Source of the DNA: Lachnospiraceae bacterium UBA7050
GTDB taxonomy: Bacteria; Bacillota; Clostridia; Lachnospirales; Lachnospiraceae
Assembly (NCBI GenBank): GCA_002493905.1
Contig: DLAJ01000018.1
Location: forward strand, 11,141 to 42,574
DNA: 31,434 bases
Reading direction: 5' to 3'
In this document: piece after piece, positions 14,996 to 23,687 of the stretch
Position numbering within the stretch: the first letter of the stretch is position 1
How the letters are laid out: the number at the start of each line of letters is the position of its first letter
Translations under genes and position numbers: made by a program
Notes under the pieces: generated by a model
Told to the model about the DNA's origin: nothing
The model's input: only the letters and a program-made list of their open reading frames with translations
The model's database searches: none

Positions 14996-15039
14996 GACCA
15001 CACCGGTAAATGGATAGGGTTACGGTGTGGTCTTTTTTT
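14996..15039 (+). terminator. Leader terminator ahead of aspS
   Basis: GACCACACCG (14996-15005) pairs perfectly with CGGTGTGGTC (15023-15032); two further A-T pairs extend the base and seven T follow (15033-15039). It lies 109 bases before the aspS start, where an attenuator would be. Confidence 0.85.
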
Positions 15040-15147
15040 GCGTGTCCGGAGGACTCACGTTCTGTCAGGCGCTCAGAACAGAGAAGCATATTGCTTTTCA
15101 ACTATCAACACCCTGATCCGAATAAACATAAGGAGGTTGAAGGGAGA

Positions 15148-16485
15148 ATGAACGAAATGAGAAACAAGATCACAGGAACGACGGGGCGGCCGCCCCTCAC
15201 AGCAAAGGAGATCGGACAGCATGCGGGCGGAATGGTGTGCATTCACGGCAGCATTTACAAGATCAGAAAAATGAGTGATTTTGCATTTGTACTGCTGCGC
15301 ACGGCAGGAGAGGTGCTGCAGTGCGTCTACGATCAGAATTATGCGGAGTTTGACTTAGAGGCATTAAAAGAAGAAAGCTGCGTCAGATTGACCGCGGAGG
15401 TGGTTTTGGAGGAACGTTCTAAAACAGGGTATGATCTGCGGTTAAAAAAGGCGGAGGTCTTGTCCGTTCCAGATCAGGAGAGCCCGATTGTGATCAATCA
15501 GAAATGCGTCGATACTTCGCTTGACAATCTGCTGAATTTTCGTCCCGTCACGCTGCGCAACAACAGCCAGCGCGCCATTTTTAAGCTGCAGGCGGGGATC
15601 ACGGATGCGTTTCGGGCATTTCTTAGGGCGGAGCGTTTTACGGAAATTCATACGCCGAAGATCGTGCAGGCGGGTGCTGAGGGAGGCGCGAATATCTTTC
15701 AGCTGGATTATTTCGGAAGGCAGGCATATCTTGCACAGAGTCCGCAGTTTTATAAACAGATGATGGTGGGCGTTTTCGAGCGGGTATTTGAGATCGGGCC
15801 TGTGTTCCGTGCGGAAAAACACGATACAAAGCGGCATCTGAACGAATATACGGGTGTTGACTTTGAAATGGGATATATTGAGAGTTTTGCGGACATCATG
15901 GAGATGGAAACGAAAATGCTTCAGTATACAATGGAATATCTGAAGGAGCATTATGAAAAAGAACTGGGTCTGCTTCAGGTGAAACTGCCGGTGATCGCTG
16001 GTATTCCGACAATTCCGTTTAACGAGGCGAAGGCGCTTATTGCGGATGCTTACGGCAGGCGCACACACGAGGCAAAAGATTTTGAGCCGGAGGAGGAGCG
16101 GCTTCTGTGTGAACTGATGAAGAAAGAGACGGGGAGCGAGTTTGTCTTTGTGACGCATTATCCGGGTGAAAAACGACCGTTTTATGCGATGGACAACCGG
16201 GAAAATCCGGACGTGACAGACAGCTTTGACCTGCTGTTCCGCGGGCTTGAGATTACGACGGGCGGGCAGCGGATTCATGACTATTGGGAGCAGATCGCAA
16301 AAATGAAACGGTTCGGACTTGACCCCGCGCAGTTTGAGAGTTATCTGATGCTGCACAAATACGGCATTCCGCCCCACGGAGGCTTGGGAATCGGTTTGGA
16401 GCGGATAACGAGCCGGCTTCTGATGCTTGACAATGTCAGATATGCCTCTCTTTTTCCACGCGACATCAACCGGGTTGCCCCCTGA
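15148..16485 (+). CDS. aspS: Aspartyl-tRNA synthetase, archaeal/eukaryal type (AspRS2)
   Basis: This is a 445-residue class II synthetase. The start at 15148 follows AAGGAGG (15130-15136); the frame is open further upstream, but those codons fall in the leader terminator. An N-terminal OB anticodon-binding domain spans about 20-110. The catalytic core has motif 2 (FEIGPVFRAEKHDTKRHLNE), the AspRS signature SPQFYKQMM, and motif 3 (GLGIGLERITSRLL) with FPRDINR at the end. The sequence PGEKRPFYAM separates it from AsnRS. The bacterial-type insertion domain is absent, as in archaeal-type AspRS2 of several Clostridia, which can be non-discriminating and charge tRNA-Asn for GatCAB. Discrimination cannot be settled here. 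A second, bacterial-type AspRS may exist elsewhere. Confidence 0.9.
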   Translation: MNEMRNKITGTTGRPPLTAKEIGQHAGGMVCIHGSIYKIRKMSDFAFVLLRTAGEVLQCVYDQNYAEFDLEALKEESCVRLTAEVVLEERSKTGYDLRLKKAEVLSVPDQESPIVINQKCVDTSLDNLLNFRPVTLRNNSQRAIFKLQAGITDAFRAFLRAERFTEIHTPKIVQAGAEGGANIFQLDYFGRQAYLAQSPQFYKQMMVGVFERVFEIGPVFRAEKHDTKRHLNEYTGVDFEMGYIESFADIMEMETKMLQYTMEYLKEHYEKELGLLQVKLPVIAGIPTIPFNEAKALIADAYGRRTHEAKDFEPEEERLLCELMKKETGSEFVFVTHYPGEKRPFYAMDNRENPDVTDSFDLLFRGLEITTGGQRIHDYWEQIAKMKRFGLDPAQFESYLMLHKYGIPPHGGLGIGLERITSRLLMLDNVRYASLFPRDINRVAP

Positions 16486-16505
16486 TGATGAGATAATCGT
16501 TTATA

Positions 16506-16547
16506 GAACCTCATATACTGCTGTGAAAGATGCAATATATGAGGTTC
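16506..16547. terminator. Hairpin downstream of aspS
   Basis: GAACCTCATATA (16506-16517) pairs perfectly with TATATGAGGTTC (16536-16547) across an 18-base loop. No T run follows on either strand, so it is a transcript-end hairpin or a weak terminator between the converging aspS and YgiT-type genes. Confidence 0.45.
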
Positions 16548-16582
16548 AGATGCGGTTTCTTGAGAGAAATGTCTTACGGGAA

Positions 16583-16810
16583 TTAAGCAGCGCTGCTATA
16601 GTTTACAATAGAAATCTCCTGCGTGAACTGCTTCGCCTGCTCTGTGATCTGCTCTAATCTTTTTACAACTTCGCCTGTATAGATCACTTCATTACATTCT
16701 TTACATTTGTAGCAGGGAATATTTCTTATAATTAAAAGGCAGCTGCCTAAGTCGGTAACACTCGTTGCATATCCTTTTTCGGCTTTTGCACCGCATTTCA
16801 TACATTGCAT
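16583..16810 (-). CDS. YgiT-type zinc-finger protein (MqsA-like antitoxin)
   Basis: This 75-residue protein has two CxxC pairs (MQCMKCGAKAEKG and YKCKECNEV) around a short beta segment, the zinc ribbon of the YgiT/MqsA N-terminal domain, then a helical tail (VVKRLEQITEQAKQF). The DNA-binding helix-turn-helix of full MqsA is absent. The gene starts two bases after the DUF4258 stop, with AAGGAG ahead of it, so the pair is co-translated. DUF4258/YgiT-type neighbours are commonly regarded as a toxin-antitoxin module. Confidence 0.8.
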   Translation of the reverse strand: MQCMKCGAKAEKGYATSVTDLGSCLLIIRNIPCYKCKECNEVIYTGEVVKRLEQITEQAKQFTQEISIVNYSSAA

Positions 16811-16812
16811 GG

Positions 16813-17151
16813 TCAGCGCTCCTTCCTAGTCTTATAATCATTTTCCCAAAGATCAGGGTCTGGGAAATATGCTGTGATCAGGTAGATAAAATCGTTATCA
16901 CGGCTTATGACAAGATGAATAGGTTCCGATTTTGTAGAAAAACCTAAAATGAAACAGCTTGGTAACGGTGTATCATTTGGATATTGTTGTATGATCGTGC
17001 CTGTTTGGATGCCGCTCATAACGTCGTCAATGGATATATGCCGCTCGTATAGACGAATGCGGGCATGTTCCGTAATTGCGATATTTTCAAGTTTATTCAA
17101 TGCATCCAAATGTGCTTTTAGTATCATTTTACACCAATTATTCGTTTTCAT
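16813..17151 (-). CDS. DUF4258-family protein (putative toxin)
   Basis: The protein has 112 residues in the long form; a start at 17127 (MILKAHLDALNK) would give 104 and leaves a more usual 5' leader. ITEHARIRLYERHISIDDVM (about 25-44) is the DUF4258 signature, and FSTKSEPIHLVISRDNDFIYLITAYFPD matches the following beta strands of this RelE/HigB-like fold. The domain is suspected to be a ribosome-dependent RNase; the His-x-x-x-R-x-x-x-R pattern is the conserved element. It lies upstream of the zinc-finger partner under a strong promoter. Confidence 0.8.
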   Translation of the reverse strand: MKTNNWCKMILKAHLDALNKLENIAITEHARIRLYERHISIDDVMSGIQTGTIIQQYPNDTPLPSCFILGFSTKSEPIHLVISRDNDFIYLITAYFPDPDLWENDYKTRKER

Positions 17152-17171
17152 GCTTATTTTATGTTAAGACC

Positions 17172-17200
17172 ATTATATCTAATATAAAAGAGGGTTTCAA
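17172..17200 (-). promoter_or_regulatory. Consensus promoter of the DUF4258/YgiT operon
   Basis: On the minus strand TTGAAA (17195-17200) and TATAAT (17172-17177) are separated by 17 bases. Transcription would start near 17165, leaving only about 14 bases before the first possible ATG. Confidence 0.75.
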
Positions 17201-17288
17201 TGATTTTATTCAATTTGTAAGGACAGAATGATGTGTGGAACAGTCAGGCTTGAAGCGGAAGAAAGGTCTATAACTTTTATCGTGAATA

Positions 17289-17297
17289 TGCTATAAT
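17289..17297 (+). promoter_or_regulatory. Extended -10 promoter ahead of the membrane-GH13 gene
   Basis: TGC followed by TATAAT (17292-17297) is an extended -10 element about 140 bases upstream of the start at 17440. The -35 region is weak. It would drive the fusion gene and probably addB. Confidence 0.5.
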
Positions 17298-17439
17298 GAA
17301 CGCTAACGATAAAGTACTGCGGGGGGTGCAGGATAACCGCAGATTTTCCGCATGAAGGTTCTGTGGTGCTGCGCGGTATTGAATCAGATACAACAGGGAA
17401 TAAGCGGGATCGGGCGGGGTCCTGTCGATGGGAGACATC

Positions 17440-20052
17440 ATGAAGAAGCTTACAGGACGGTTAAAAAATGCGATCACAGTGTTGTTTTTGGCTGTTGCGG
17501 CAGTTTTTCTGGTGCGGACGCTGAAAGGCAATTTTTCACAGATAAAAGAAATGGATTTTCAGGTCAACATCCCGATATTTATCGTTTCCATGCTGATCTA
17601 TTTTGCCTATTTTGTCTCGCTGGCTTCCCTTTGGCATTATGTGACGGTTCTGAACCGATCGTCCATCCCTTATTCCGAAGCCATTACTGCCTATGCTTTT
17701 TCCGTGCTTGGTAAGTACATTCCGGGCGAGGTGTTCATGCTGATTGCGCGCTTTCCTGCCTATGAACACAGGGGAATTAAGGCGCGGAAGGTAACGGTCA
17801 ATTTTTATCTGGAAAACATGGGAACCTTCCTCGGCGCGGCGTTTTTATTTCTGATCTCGTTATTTTTTTTCCCAAATGAGATCATGATGAAATATACAAA
17901 GCTCATTGTCGCGCTTGTCGTCCTTCTGATGATTGTGATCCATCCAAAGATCGTGAACGCGCTGCTCCGCTTTTTGGAGCGGTTCATCAAGGGGAAGGAC
18001 TTACAGATTCCGATTTCCTATCCGCAGCTTTTGTCCGTGGTCGCATTGTTTATCTGCAACTGGGTGCTGGTCGGTGCGGGATTTTATCTGCTTGTCTGCT
18101 CGATCTATCCGATTCCGGCGTCGCAGTTTTTGTTTGCAGGCGGTATTTTCGGACTGGCGGTTATTATCGGAATGGTTACGTTTTTCGCACCGTCGGGGCT
18201 TGGCGTGCGCGAGGGGATTCTCGCACTGGGACTCGGCATGATCATGCCGGAGGAGTACGCGCTGATCATTTCCCTGCTCGCGAGGATATGGGCAACCGCG
18301 GCGGAGCTTTTGTTTATCCTGATCATTTATATCATTCATCAATGTCGAAAGAGAGGGCGTAAAAAAGTGAAAAAAGCATGGTGGAAAGAAGCGGTCGTTT
18401 ATCAGATTTACCCGAAGAGCTTTTGTGACAGCAACGGCGACGGAGTCGGAGATATTGAGGGAATCACGGGGAAGCTTGACTACTTAAAAGAGCTTGGCGT
18501 TGATGTGATCTGGCTCTCTCCGGTCTATGAGTCGCCGAACGTGGATAACGGCTATGATATCAGCGATTATCGTAAAATTCAGGAAGAATACGGGACGATG
18601 GAGCAGTTTGACAATATGCTTGCAGAGATTCATAAACGGGGCATGAAGCTTGTCATGGACCTGGTGGTCAACCATACGTCCGATCAGCACAAGTGGTTTG
18701 TGGAGAGCCGGAAGTCCGTTGATAATCCGTATAGGGATTATTACATCTGGCGAAAAGGGAAAAAGGATGACGAGAGCGGAGAGATGATGCCGCCGAACAA
18801 CTGGATTTCGTGGTTTTCGGGTCCCGCGTGGGAGTATGATCAGGCAACGGACATGTATTATCTTCATCTGTTTGCCAGGCAGCAGCCGGACTTAAACTGG
18901 GAAAATCCGGCGGTGCGCGATGAAGTGTTTGATATGATGGACAGCTGGTTAAAGAAAGGCGTGGACGGCTTCCGCATGGATGTCATCAGCCTGATCAGCA
19001 AAGTACCCGCAATGCCGGACGGCAAAAACGGTGATTTCGTACCTTACGTCGCGAATGGACCGAAGGTGCATACGTATCTGCGTGAGATGCGCAGGCGTGT
19101 CTTATCGAAATATGATTCGTTCAGCGTCGGCGAGACGTCCTGCGTGACGATCGAAGAGGCAAAAAAATATGCCAACGAGGACGAGAGTGAATTGAACATG
19201 GTATTCCAGTTTGAGCATATGGGCCTGGACGACGGCGAACACGGGAAATGGTCGGATCGCAAAATTTCCCTGCTGGACTTAAAACGCGTGATGTCACAGT
19301 GGCAGACAGAACTCTACGGGAAGGCGTGGAACTCTCTGTTCTGGGACAACCATGACCAGCCGCGTATCGTTTCAAGGCTGGGCGACGAGGGAGAATACCG
19401 TGAGACGTCCGCAAAAATGCTTGCAACCTGCCTGCATATGATGCAGGGAACCCCGTATATTTATCAGGGCGAGGAGCTTGGCATGACCTGTATGAATTTT
19501 ACGGATTTGTCTGAACTGCGCGACGTGGAAAGCCTGAACGCCTATCATGATCTGGTGGACGGCGGCATCTATACCCATGATCAGATGCTTTCCTATATCA
19601 GCCGCAGGGGAAGGGACTCGGCGCGCACGCCGATTCAGTGGGATGACACTAAGAATGCCGGCTTCACAACGGGAACGCCGTGGCTTTCGGTCAACCCGAA
19701 TTATAAGGAGATCAACGCGGCGGAGCAGGCGGGACGGGAGGATTCGGTCTACCACTATTATCAGAAGCTGATCCGTCTGCGGAAAGAGCATGAGATCATT
19801 GTGTATGGGCGTTATTATCTGATTGCCGACGGCGGGGACGAGGTGTATGCGTATATGCGTTCCTACGGCGATGAGAAACTGCTTGTGCTTTGCAACTTTA
19901 CAAAAGAAGAACAGCGTTTCGCGTATCCGCGTGAACTGGATGGAAAAAAGAATGAGCTTCTGATTGGCAATTATGCGGACGCACCGTGGCAGACCGCGGT
20001 GGAATATACACTCCGGCCGTATGAGGCGGTTGTTTATCGTTATCATTCGTAA
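17440..20052 (+). CDS. Fusion: LPG-synthase/flippase-like membrane domain + GH13 alpha-glucosidase
   Basis: The 870-residue frame starts at ATG 17440 after GGGAG; ATG 17428 is an alternative. Residues 1-300 hold about eight membrane helices with motifs of the lysylphosphatidylglycerol-synthase TM/UPF0104 family (GKYIPGEVFML, FAPSGLGVREG). The last helix ends in QCRKRGRKK, placing what follows in the cytosol. Residues 310-870 form a full-length GH13 enzyme: WWKEAVVYQIYPKSF, DLVVNHTS, nucleophile Asp514 in DGFRMDVIS, acid/base Glu565 in VGETS, Asp639 in NHDQPR and QPDLNW of the oligo-1,6-glucosidase subfamily. Val after the nucleophile favours alpha-1,6 bonds. The junction is a GTG (18367) preceded by GAGAGGG and six A, a possible internal start. 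Confidence 0.8.
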   Translation: MKKLTGRLKNAITVLFLAVAAVFLVRTLKGNFSQIKEMDFQVNIPIFIVSMLIYFAYFVSLASLWHYVTVLNRSSIPYSEAITAYAFSVLGKYIPGEVFMLIARFPAYEHRGIKARKVTVNFYLENMGTFLGAAFLFLISLFFFPNEIMMKYTKLIVALVVLLMIVIHPKIVNALLRFLERFIKGKDLQIPISYPQLLSVVALFICNWVLVGAGFYLLVCSIYPIPASQFLFAGGIFGLAVIIGMVTFFAPSGLGVREGILALGLGMIMPEEYALIISLLARIWATAAELLFILIIYIIHQCRKRGRKKVKKAWWKEAVVYQIYPKSFCDSNGDGVGDIEGITGKLDYLKELGVDVIWLSPVYESPNVDNGYDISDYRKIQEEYGTMEQFDNMLAEIHKRGMKLVMDLVVNHTSDQHKWFVESRKSVDNPYRDYYIWRKGKKDDESGEMMPPNNWISWFSGPAWEYDQATDMYYLHLFARQQPDLNWENPAVRDEVFDMMDSWLKKGVDGFRMDVISLISKVPAMPDGKNGDFVPYVANGPKVHTYLREMRRRVLSKYDSFSVGETSCVTIEEAKKYANEDESELNMVFQFEHMGLDDGEHGKWSDRKISLLDLKRVMSQWQTELYGKAWNSLFWDNHDQPRIVSRLGDEGEYRETSAKMLATCLHMMQGTPYIYQGEELGMTCMNFTDLSELRDVESLNAYHDLVDGGIYTHDQMLSYISRRGRDSARTPIQWDDTKNAGFTTGTPWLSVNPNYKEINAAEQAGREDSVYHYYQKLIRLRKEHEIIVYGRYYLIADGGDEVYAYMRSYGDEKLLVLCNFTKEEQRFAYPRELDGKKNELLIGNYADAPWQTAVEYTLRPYEAVVYRYHS

Positions 20053-20097
20053 GAGGAAGAGCATATACGAAACAGGCAATTGTTTAGAGGGAATCGC

Positions 20098-23000
20098 ATG
20101 GGCTTACAGTTTTACTTCGGCGGTTCCGGTTCCGGGAAGAGCACGCGTGTCTATCAGGATGTGATTGCGTGGTCGCTCCAAGAACCGGAGCGGCGGTTTT
20201 TCATCATTGTGCCCGATCAGTTTACAATGCAGACTCAGAAAGATCTCGTGGCACTGCATCCTGACCGGGGAATTATGAATATTGATGTCTTAAGCTTTGG
20301 GCGTCTGACCCACCGTATTTTGGACGAAGTCGGTGGAGAGGATATTCCGGTTTTGGATGATACGGGGAAAAACCTGATTCTGCGCAAGGTGGCGGCAGAC
20401 TGCAGGGACAAGCTGAAGGTACTGGCCGGCAGCTTAAACAGAACCGGTTATATTCACGAGGTGAAGTCCGTGATCTCCGAGTTTATGCAGTACGGCATCC
20501 GGCCGGATCAGGTCGGGGAGATGGCTAAAGCAGCTGCAAAAAAAGGCCTGCTTTCCGCGAAATTGAACGATGTTCAAATTTTGTATGAAGCCTTTCTCTC
20601 CTATATTCATGAGAAGTTTATTACGACTGAGGAATCGCTCGACTTACTCTGCAGGGCGCTTCCGCACTCTGCACTGATCGCGGACAGTGTGATCGTGTTT
20701 GACGGTTTTACGGGCTTTACGCCGGTGCAGAACCGTGTGCTGCAGGAATTGATGACATTATGTAAACAAGTTTGTGTCACGATCCTGATAGATACAGCGG
20801 AAGACCCTTTTAAGATCAGTGCAGAGCAGAAGCTGTTTCATTTAAGTCAAAAGACAACCGTATCATTATGTAAACTTCAAGAACAGGCTGGGGCCGGAAG
20901 AGGAAAGGATGTGTACCTGAAAGGGGCGCCCGTCATCCGCCACCGGGATAATCCATTTTTTTCCTATCTGGAACAGAATTTGTTCCGGTATGGAAATGCT
21001 GCGTTTGAAGGAGAGCAGGATTCCTGCCGTATATATAAATTGGACAGCCCGCAGAGAGAAGTGTCGTTTGTCTGCCGCAGGATCAAGGAGCTTGTGAGGA
21101 CAAAGGGCTATGCTTACCGTGATATTGCGGTCGTGACGGGGGACTTAAGTGAATATGCGGATCTGCTTGCCGCAGAATTTTCCGGTCATGGGATTCCCTT
21201 TTTTATCGATCAGACGAACGGGATTGTCTTAAATCCGTTTGTGGAGGGAATCCGCAGTGCGCTGCAGGTCCTGCTGAAAAACTTTTCTTATGAGTCGGTG
21301 TTCCACTATCTGCGCAGCGGCATCACGGTGCTTTCAATGGAAGATGTCGATCTTCTGGAAAATTATGTACGCGCGGCCGGCATCCGCGGGAAAAAGAAAT
21401 ACGCCGAACTTTTTACAAGACATACGAGGGAGACCGGCGGGGACGGAGAGCGGCTTATGCGCCTCAACGAAATCCGGGAGCAGTTTTTTACGTCGCTGTC
21501 CGTGCTTATGGAGCCTGCGGAGACGATGGGGGAACGCGTGCGGCAGCTTTACCGCTTTATTACCGGAGCGGGTGTTGAGGACAAGCTTGCCGCATACGAG
21601 CAGCGCTTTACGGCGGAAGGACGACCGGAAAAAGCCAAAGAGTATGCGCAGATCTATCGTCTGGTGATGGAGCTTTTAGAGCAGATGGATGGGCTTCTCT
21701 GTAAGGAAAAGATCAGCGCACAGGAATTTTATGAGATTCTGGACGCGGGACTTTCCGAGATTCAGGTCGGCGCGATTCCGCAGAATGTGGACCGCGTGGT
21801 CTGCGGTGATATGGAGCGGACGCGATTTCAGGAAATGAAGGCGTTGTTTTTTATCGGGGTCAACGATGGCAGTATTCCAAGGACGGGAAGCAGCGGAGGG
21901 CTGATCTCCGATATGGACCGTGAATTTTTAAGTGCGGCGGATTGGGAGCTTTCTCCGACGCCGCGCCAGAAAATGTATATCCAGCGATTGTATCTGTATA
22001 TGAACCTGACCAAGCCGACTGCGTATTTATTCATTACATATGCCGCGGTTGGCAGCGACGGGAAATCGCGCCGTCCCTCCTATCTGATTGATGTTTTGAA
22101 GCATATGGTTCCGGCGGTTACGGTGACGGCGGTCGGACCGGAGGAGGATGCGTACGCAGCGGAATCTGCGCCTGATGCGCTGCGCGCGTTTACGCCCTTG
22201 CTGCGCGATTATGCGGCGGGACTTTACCGGCGGAACGAAGACATGGTGCGCCGGGTGAAGGGGATGTACCGGATGCTGTCAAAAGAGAAAGGTACTTGTA
22301 AGAGCATGGAACGTCTGCTGTCACAGGCATTTTACACATACCGTAAGGCAGCGCTGCCGCGCGCGGCAGCGCAGGCGCTTTACGGCGCAATGCTTGTCAA
22401 TTCGGTCAGCCGCATGGAGCGGTTTGCGGAATGCGGGTATCAGCATTTCCTGGAATATGGTCTGCGCCTTGCGGAGCGGGAGGAATACGGCGTGACGCCA
22501 AAAGACATGGGTACGCTTTATCATGAGGTGCTAAGCCGGTTTTCGGAAGGACTTGAGAAAAGAAACTTAAGCTGGTTTACTTTTACAAAGGAACAGGGCC
22601 GAACCCTGCTTTATGAAGTTGTAGATGCCTGCGCGGCGCAGTTTTTGGGAAGCATTTTATACAGCAGCGCCCGATATGAATATGTGCTGCATACGATGCG
22701 CGCCGTTATGGAGCGCAGCATTGATACGCTGCAATATCAGATTAAAAAAGGGGTATTCGAACCGAAAGGCTTTGAGCTTTCCTTTCAGACGATGGAAGAC
22801 TTGGACAGTGTGAGCGTATCGCTTTCCGATTCTGAAAAAATGCGCCTTTCGGGCAGAATCGACCGTCTGGACACGTATGAGGACGACAGGCATGTCTATG
22901 TGAAGGTGATCGATTATAAATCAGGGAAAAAGGATTTTGATCTGGTGACGGTTTATCATGGATTTACCCTGCAGTTGGTGCTTTATCTGAATGTGGCGAT

Positions 23001-23532
23001 GGAAAAAGAAAAACGGGAACATCCCGATAAAGAGATTGTCCCCGCAGGAATGTTGTATTATCATTTGGATAACCCGTTTACCGAGCAGGATGGAACGCTT
23101 TCCGAGGAGCAGATCGATGCAGCACTGAAAAAAGAACTTCGTATGCGCGGGATCGTCAATGCGGACGGACAGGTGATCGGTAGGATGGACGGAGACATTG
23201 CGGCGGGGGGACGCTCGGATGTGATTCCGGTGCAGATGAAAACGGACGGAACGCCGGCGTTGTCTTCCCATGCCTACAGCGGAGAGGTTCTTCAGACAAT
23301 TTCGAATTATGTAAATCACAAGATCAGACGTCTCTCAAAAGAAATTCTTGCGGGCAGCATCGCGCACGATCCTTATGAATATAAGGAACAGAGTGCTTGT
23401 ACCTACTGCCGTTACAGTGAAGTATGCGGTTTTGATGAACATCTGCCCGGCTGTGAGAAACGCAGCATCATAGCCGACGGGGAAGAGGAACTGCTGACAA
23501 GGATGCGGGAGGAGCTGCAGGACGAAGGCTGA
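20098..23532 (+). CDS. addB: AddB, ATP-dependent helicase/nuclease subunit B
   Basis: The protein has 1144 residues; the start at 20098 follows AGAGGG and gives MGLQFYFGGSGSGKST with the Walker A motif at the very N-terminus. The C-terminal RecB-like nuclease has LYHEVLSRF and VIDYKSGKKDF. An iron-sulfur cluster is indicated by Cys in MERFAECGYQHF plus CTYCRYSEVC and a later Cys, the arrangement known in AddB. The subunit pairs with AddA to process double-strand breaks and recognise Chi. The gene begins 45 bases after the GH13 fusion and is probably in its operon. The partner addA is about 5.8 kb downstream instead of adjacent. Confidence 0.95.
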   Translation: MGLQFYFGGSGSGKSTRVYQDVIAWSLQEPERRFFIIVPDQFTMQTQKDLVALHPDRGIMNIDVLSFGRLTHRILDEVGGEDIPVLDDTGKNLILRKVAADCRDKLKVLAGSLNRTGYIHEVKSVISEFMQYGIRPDQVGEMAKAAAKKGLLSAKLNDVQILYEAFLSYIHEKFITTEESLDLLCRALPHSALIADSVIVFDGFTGFTPVQNRVLQELMTLCKQVCVTILIDTAEDPFKISAEQKLFHLSQKTTVSLCKLQEQAGAGRGKDVYLKGAPVIRHRDNPFFSYLEQNLFRYGNAAFEGEQDSCRIYKLDSPQREVSFVCRRIKELVRTKGYAYRDIAVVTGDLSEYADLLAAEFSGHGIPFFIDQTNGIVLNPFVEGIRSALQVLLKNFSYESVFHYLRSGITVLSMEDVDLLENYVRAAGIRGKKKYAELFTRHTRETGGDGERLMRLNEIREQFFTSLSVLMEPAETMGERVRQLYRFITGAGVEDKLAAYEQRFTAEGRPEKAKEYAQIYRLVMELLEQMDGLLCKEKISAQEFYEILDAGLSEIQVGAIPQNVDRVVCGDMERTRFQEMKALFFIGVNDGSIPRTGSSGGLISDMDREFLSAADWELSPTPRQKMYIQRLYLYMNLTKPTAYLFITYAAVGSDGKSRRPSYLIDVLKHMVPAVTVTAVGPEEDAYAAESAPDALRAFTPLLRDYAAGLYRRNEDMVRRVKGMYRMLSKEKGTCKSMERLLSQAFYTYRKAALPRAAAQALYGAMLVNSVSRMERFAECGYQHFLEYGLRLAEREEYGVTPKDMGTLYHEVLSRFSEGLEKRNLSWFTFTKEQGRTLLYEVVDACAAQFLGSILYSSARYEYVLHTMRAVMERSIDTLQYQIKKGVFEPKGFELSFQTMEDLDSVSVSLSDSEKMRLSGRIDRLDTYEDDRHVYVKVIDYKSGKKDFDLVTVYHGFTLQLVLYLNVAMEKEKREHPDKEIVPAGMLYYHLDNPFTEQDGTLSEEQIDAALKKELRMRGIVNADGQVIGRMDGDIAAGGRSDVIPVQMKTDGTPALSSHAYSGEVLQTISNYVNHKIRRLSKEILAGSIAHDPYEYKEQSACTYCRYSEVCGFDEHLPGCEKRSIIADGEEELLTRMREELQDEG

Positions 23533-23565
23533 GCCGGCAGAAGGCGGTGTGCTGTGGATTTTGAA

Positions 23566-23605
23566 CTGTGTCGTCCCTTTGTGGAAATGCGGGGACAGCA
23601 TTTTT
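23566..23605 (+). terminator. Weak terminator after addB
   Basis: CTGT and TCCC, with a four-base bulge, pair to GGGGACAG, and the stem is followed by CATTTTTC. It would separate addB from the MFS gene. The stem is irregular, so the call is tentative. Confidence 0.4.
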
Positions 23606-23687
23606 CAATCGGTTATTTGTTTCTGAGCGGAAAAATGGCTTTGTTGTTAACTTTTTGAGACAAATAGCTTAAAAATGGAGGTTTGTC

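Larger units (their letters stand above)
14724..15039 (+). ncRNA. Structured 5' leader upstream of aspS, candidate attenuator
   Basis: The predicted transcript runs from about 14724 to the terminator at 15039 and contains a series of hairpins. A: 14813-14822 with 14841-14850, 10 perfect pairs, followed by four U. B: 14834-14845 with 14858-14869, 11 perfect pairs plus a G-U. A and B share 14841-14845 and cannot coexist. C: around 14877-14902, closed by CATTTT/AAAATG. D: 14922-14927 with 14935-14940. E: 14955-14964 with 14966-14975, a near-perfect palindrome. F: the terminator. A short leader peptide with three Asp codons ends at the base of hairpin A. No T-box sequence (GGGTGGNACCGCG type) was found. 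How A/B choice reaches F is not resolved; GTGTGG (14866-14871) could pair with CCACAC (14998-15003) of F. Confidence 0.6.

Noticed and set aside
14724..15147. T-box riboswitch controlling aspS
   Set aside because: The length and the terminator fit, but the conserved T-box core (GGGTGGNACCGCG type) is absent; the nearest resemblance, GGAGATACCCGCGG, lacks the spacing and does not lie in an antiterminator.
15010..15147. Longer N-terminus for aspS starting at ATG 15010
   Set aside because: Those codons lie in the leader terminator hairpin and its downstream trailer; the ATG at 15148 has a ribosome-binding site and fits the usual protein length.
15442..16377. Long minus-strand open frame opposite aspS
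   Set aside because: It is a shadow of the aspS coding sequence; its translation is Cys/His/Arg-rich, without any domain.
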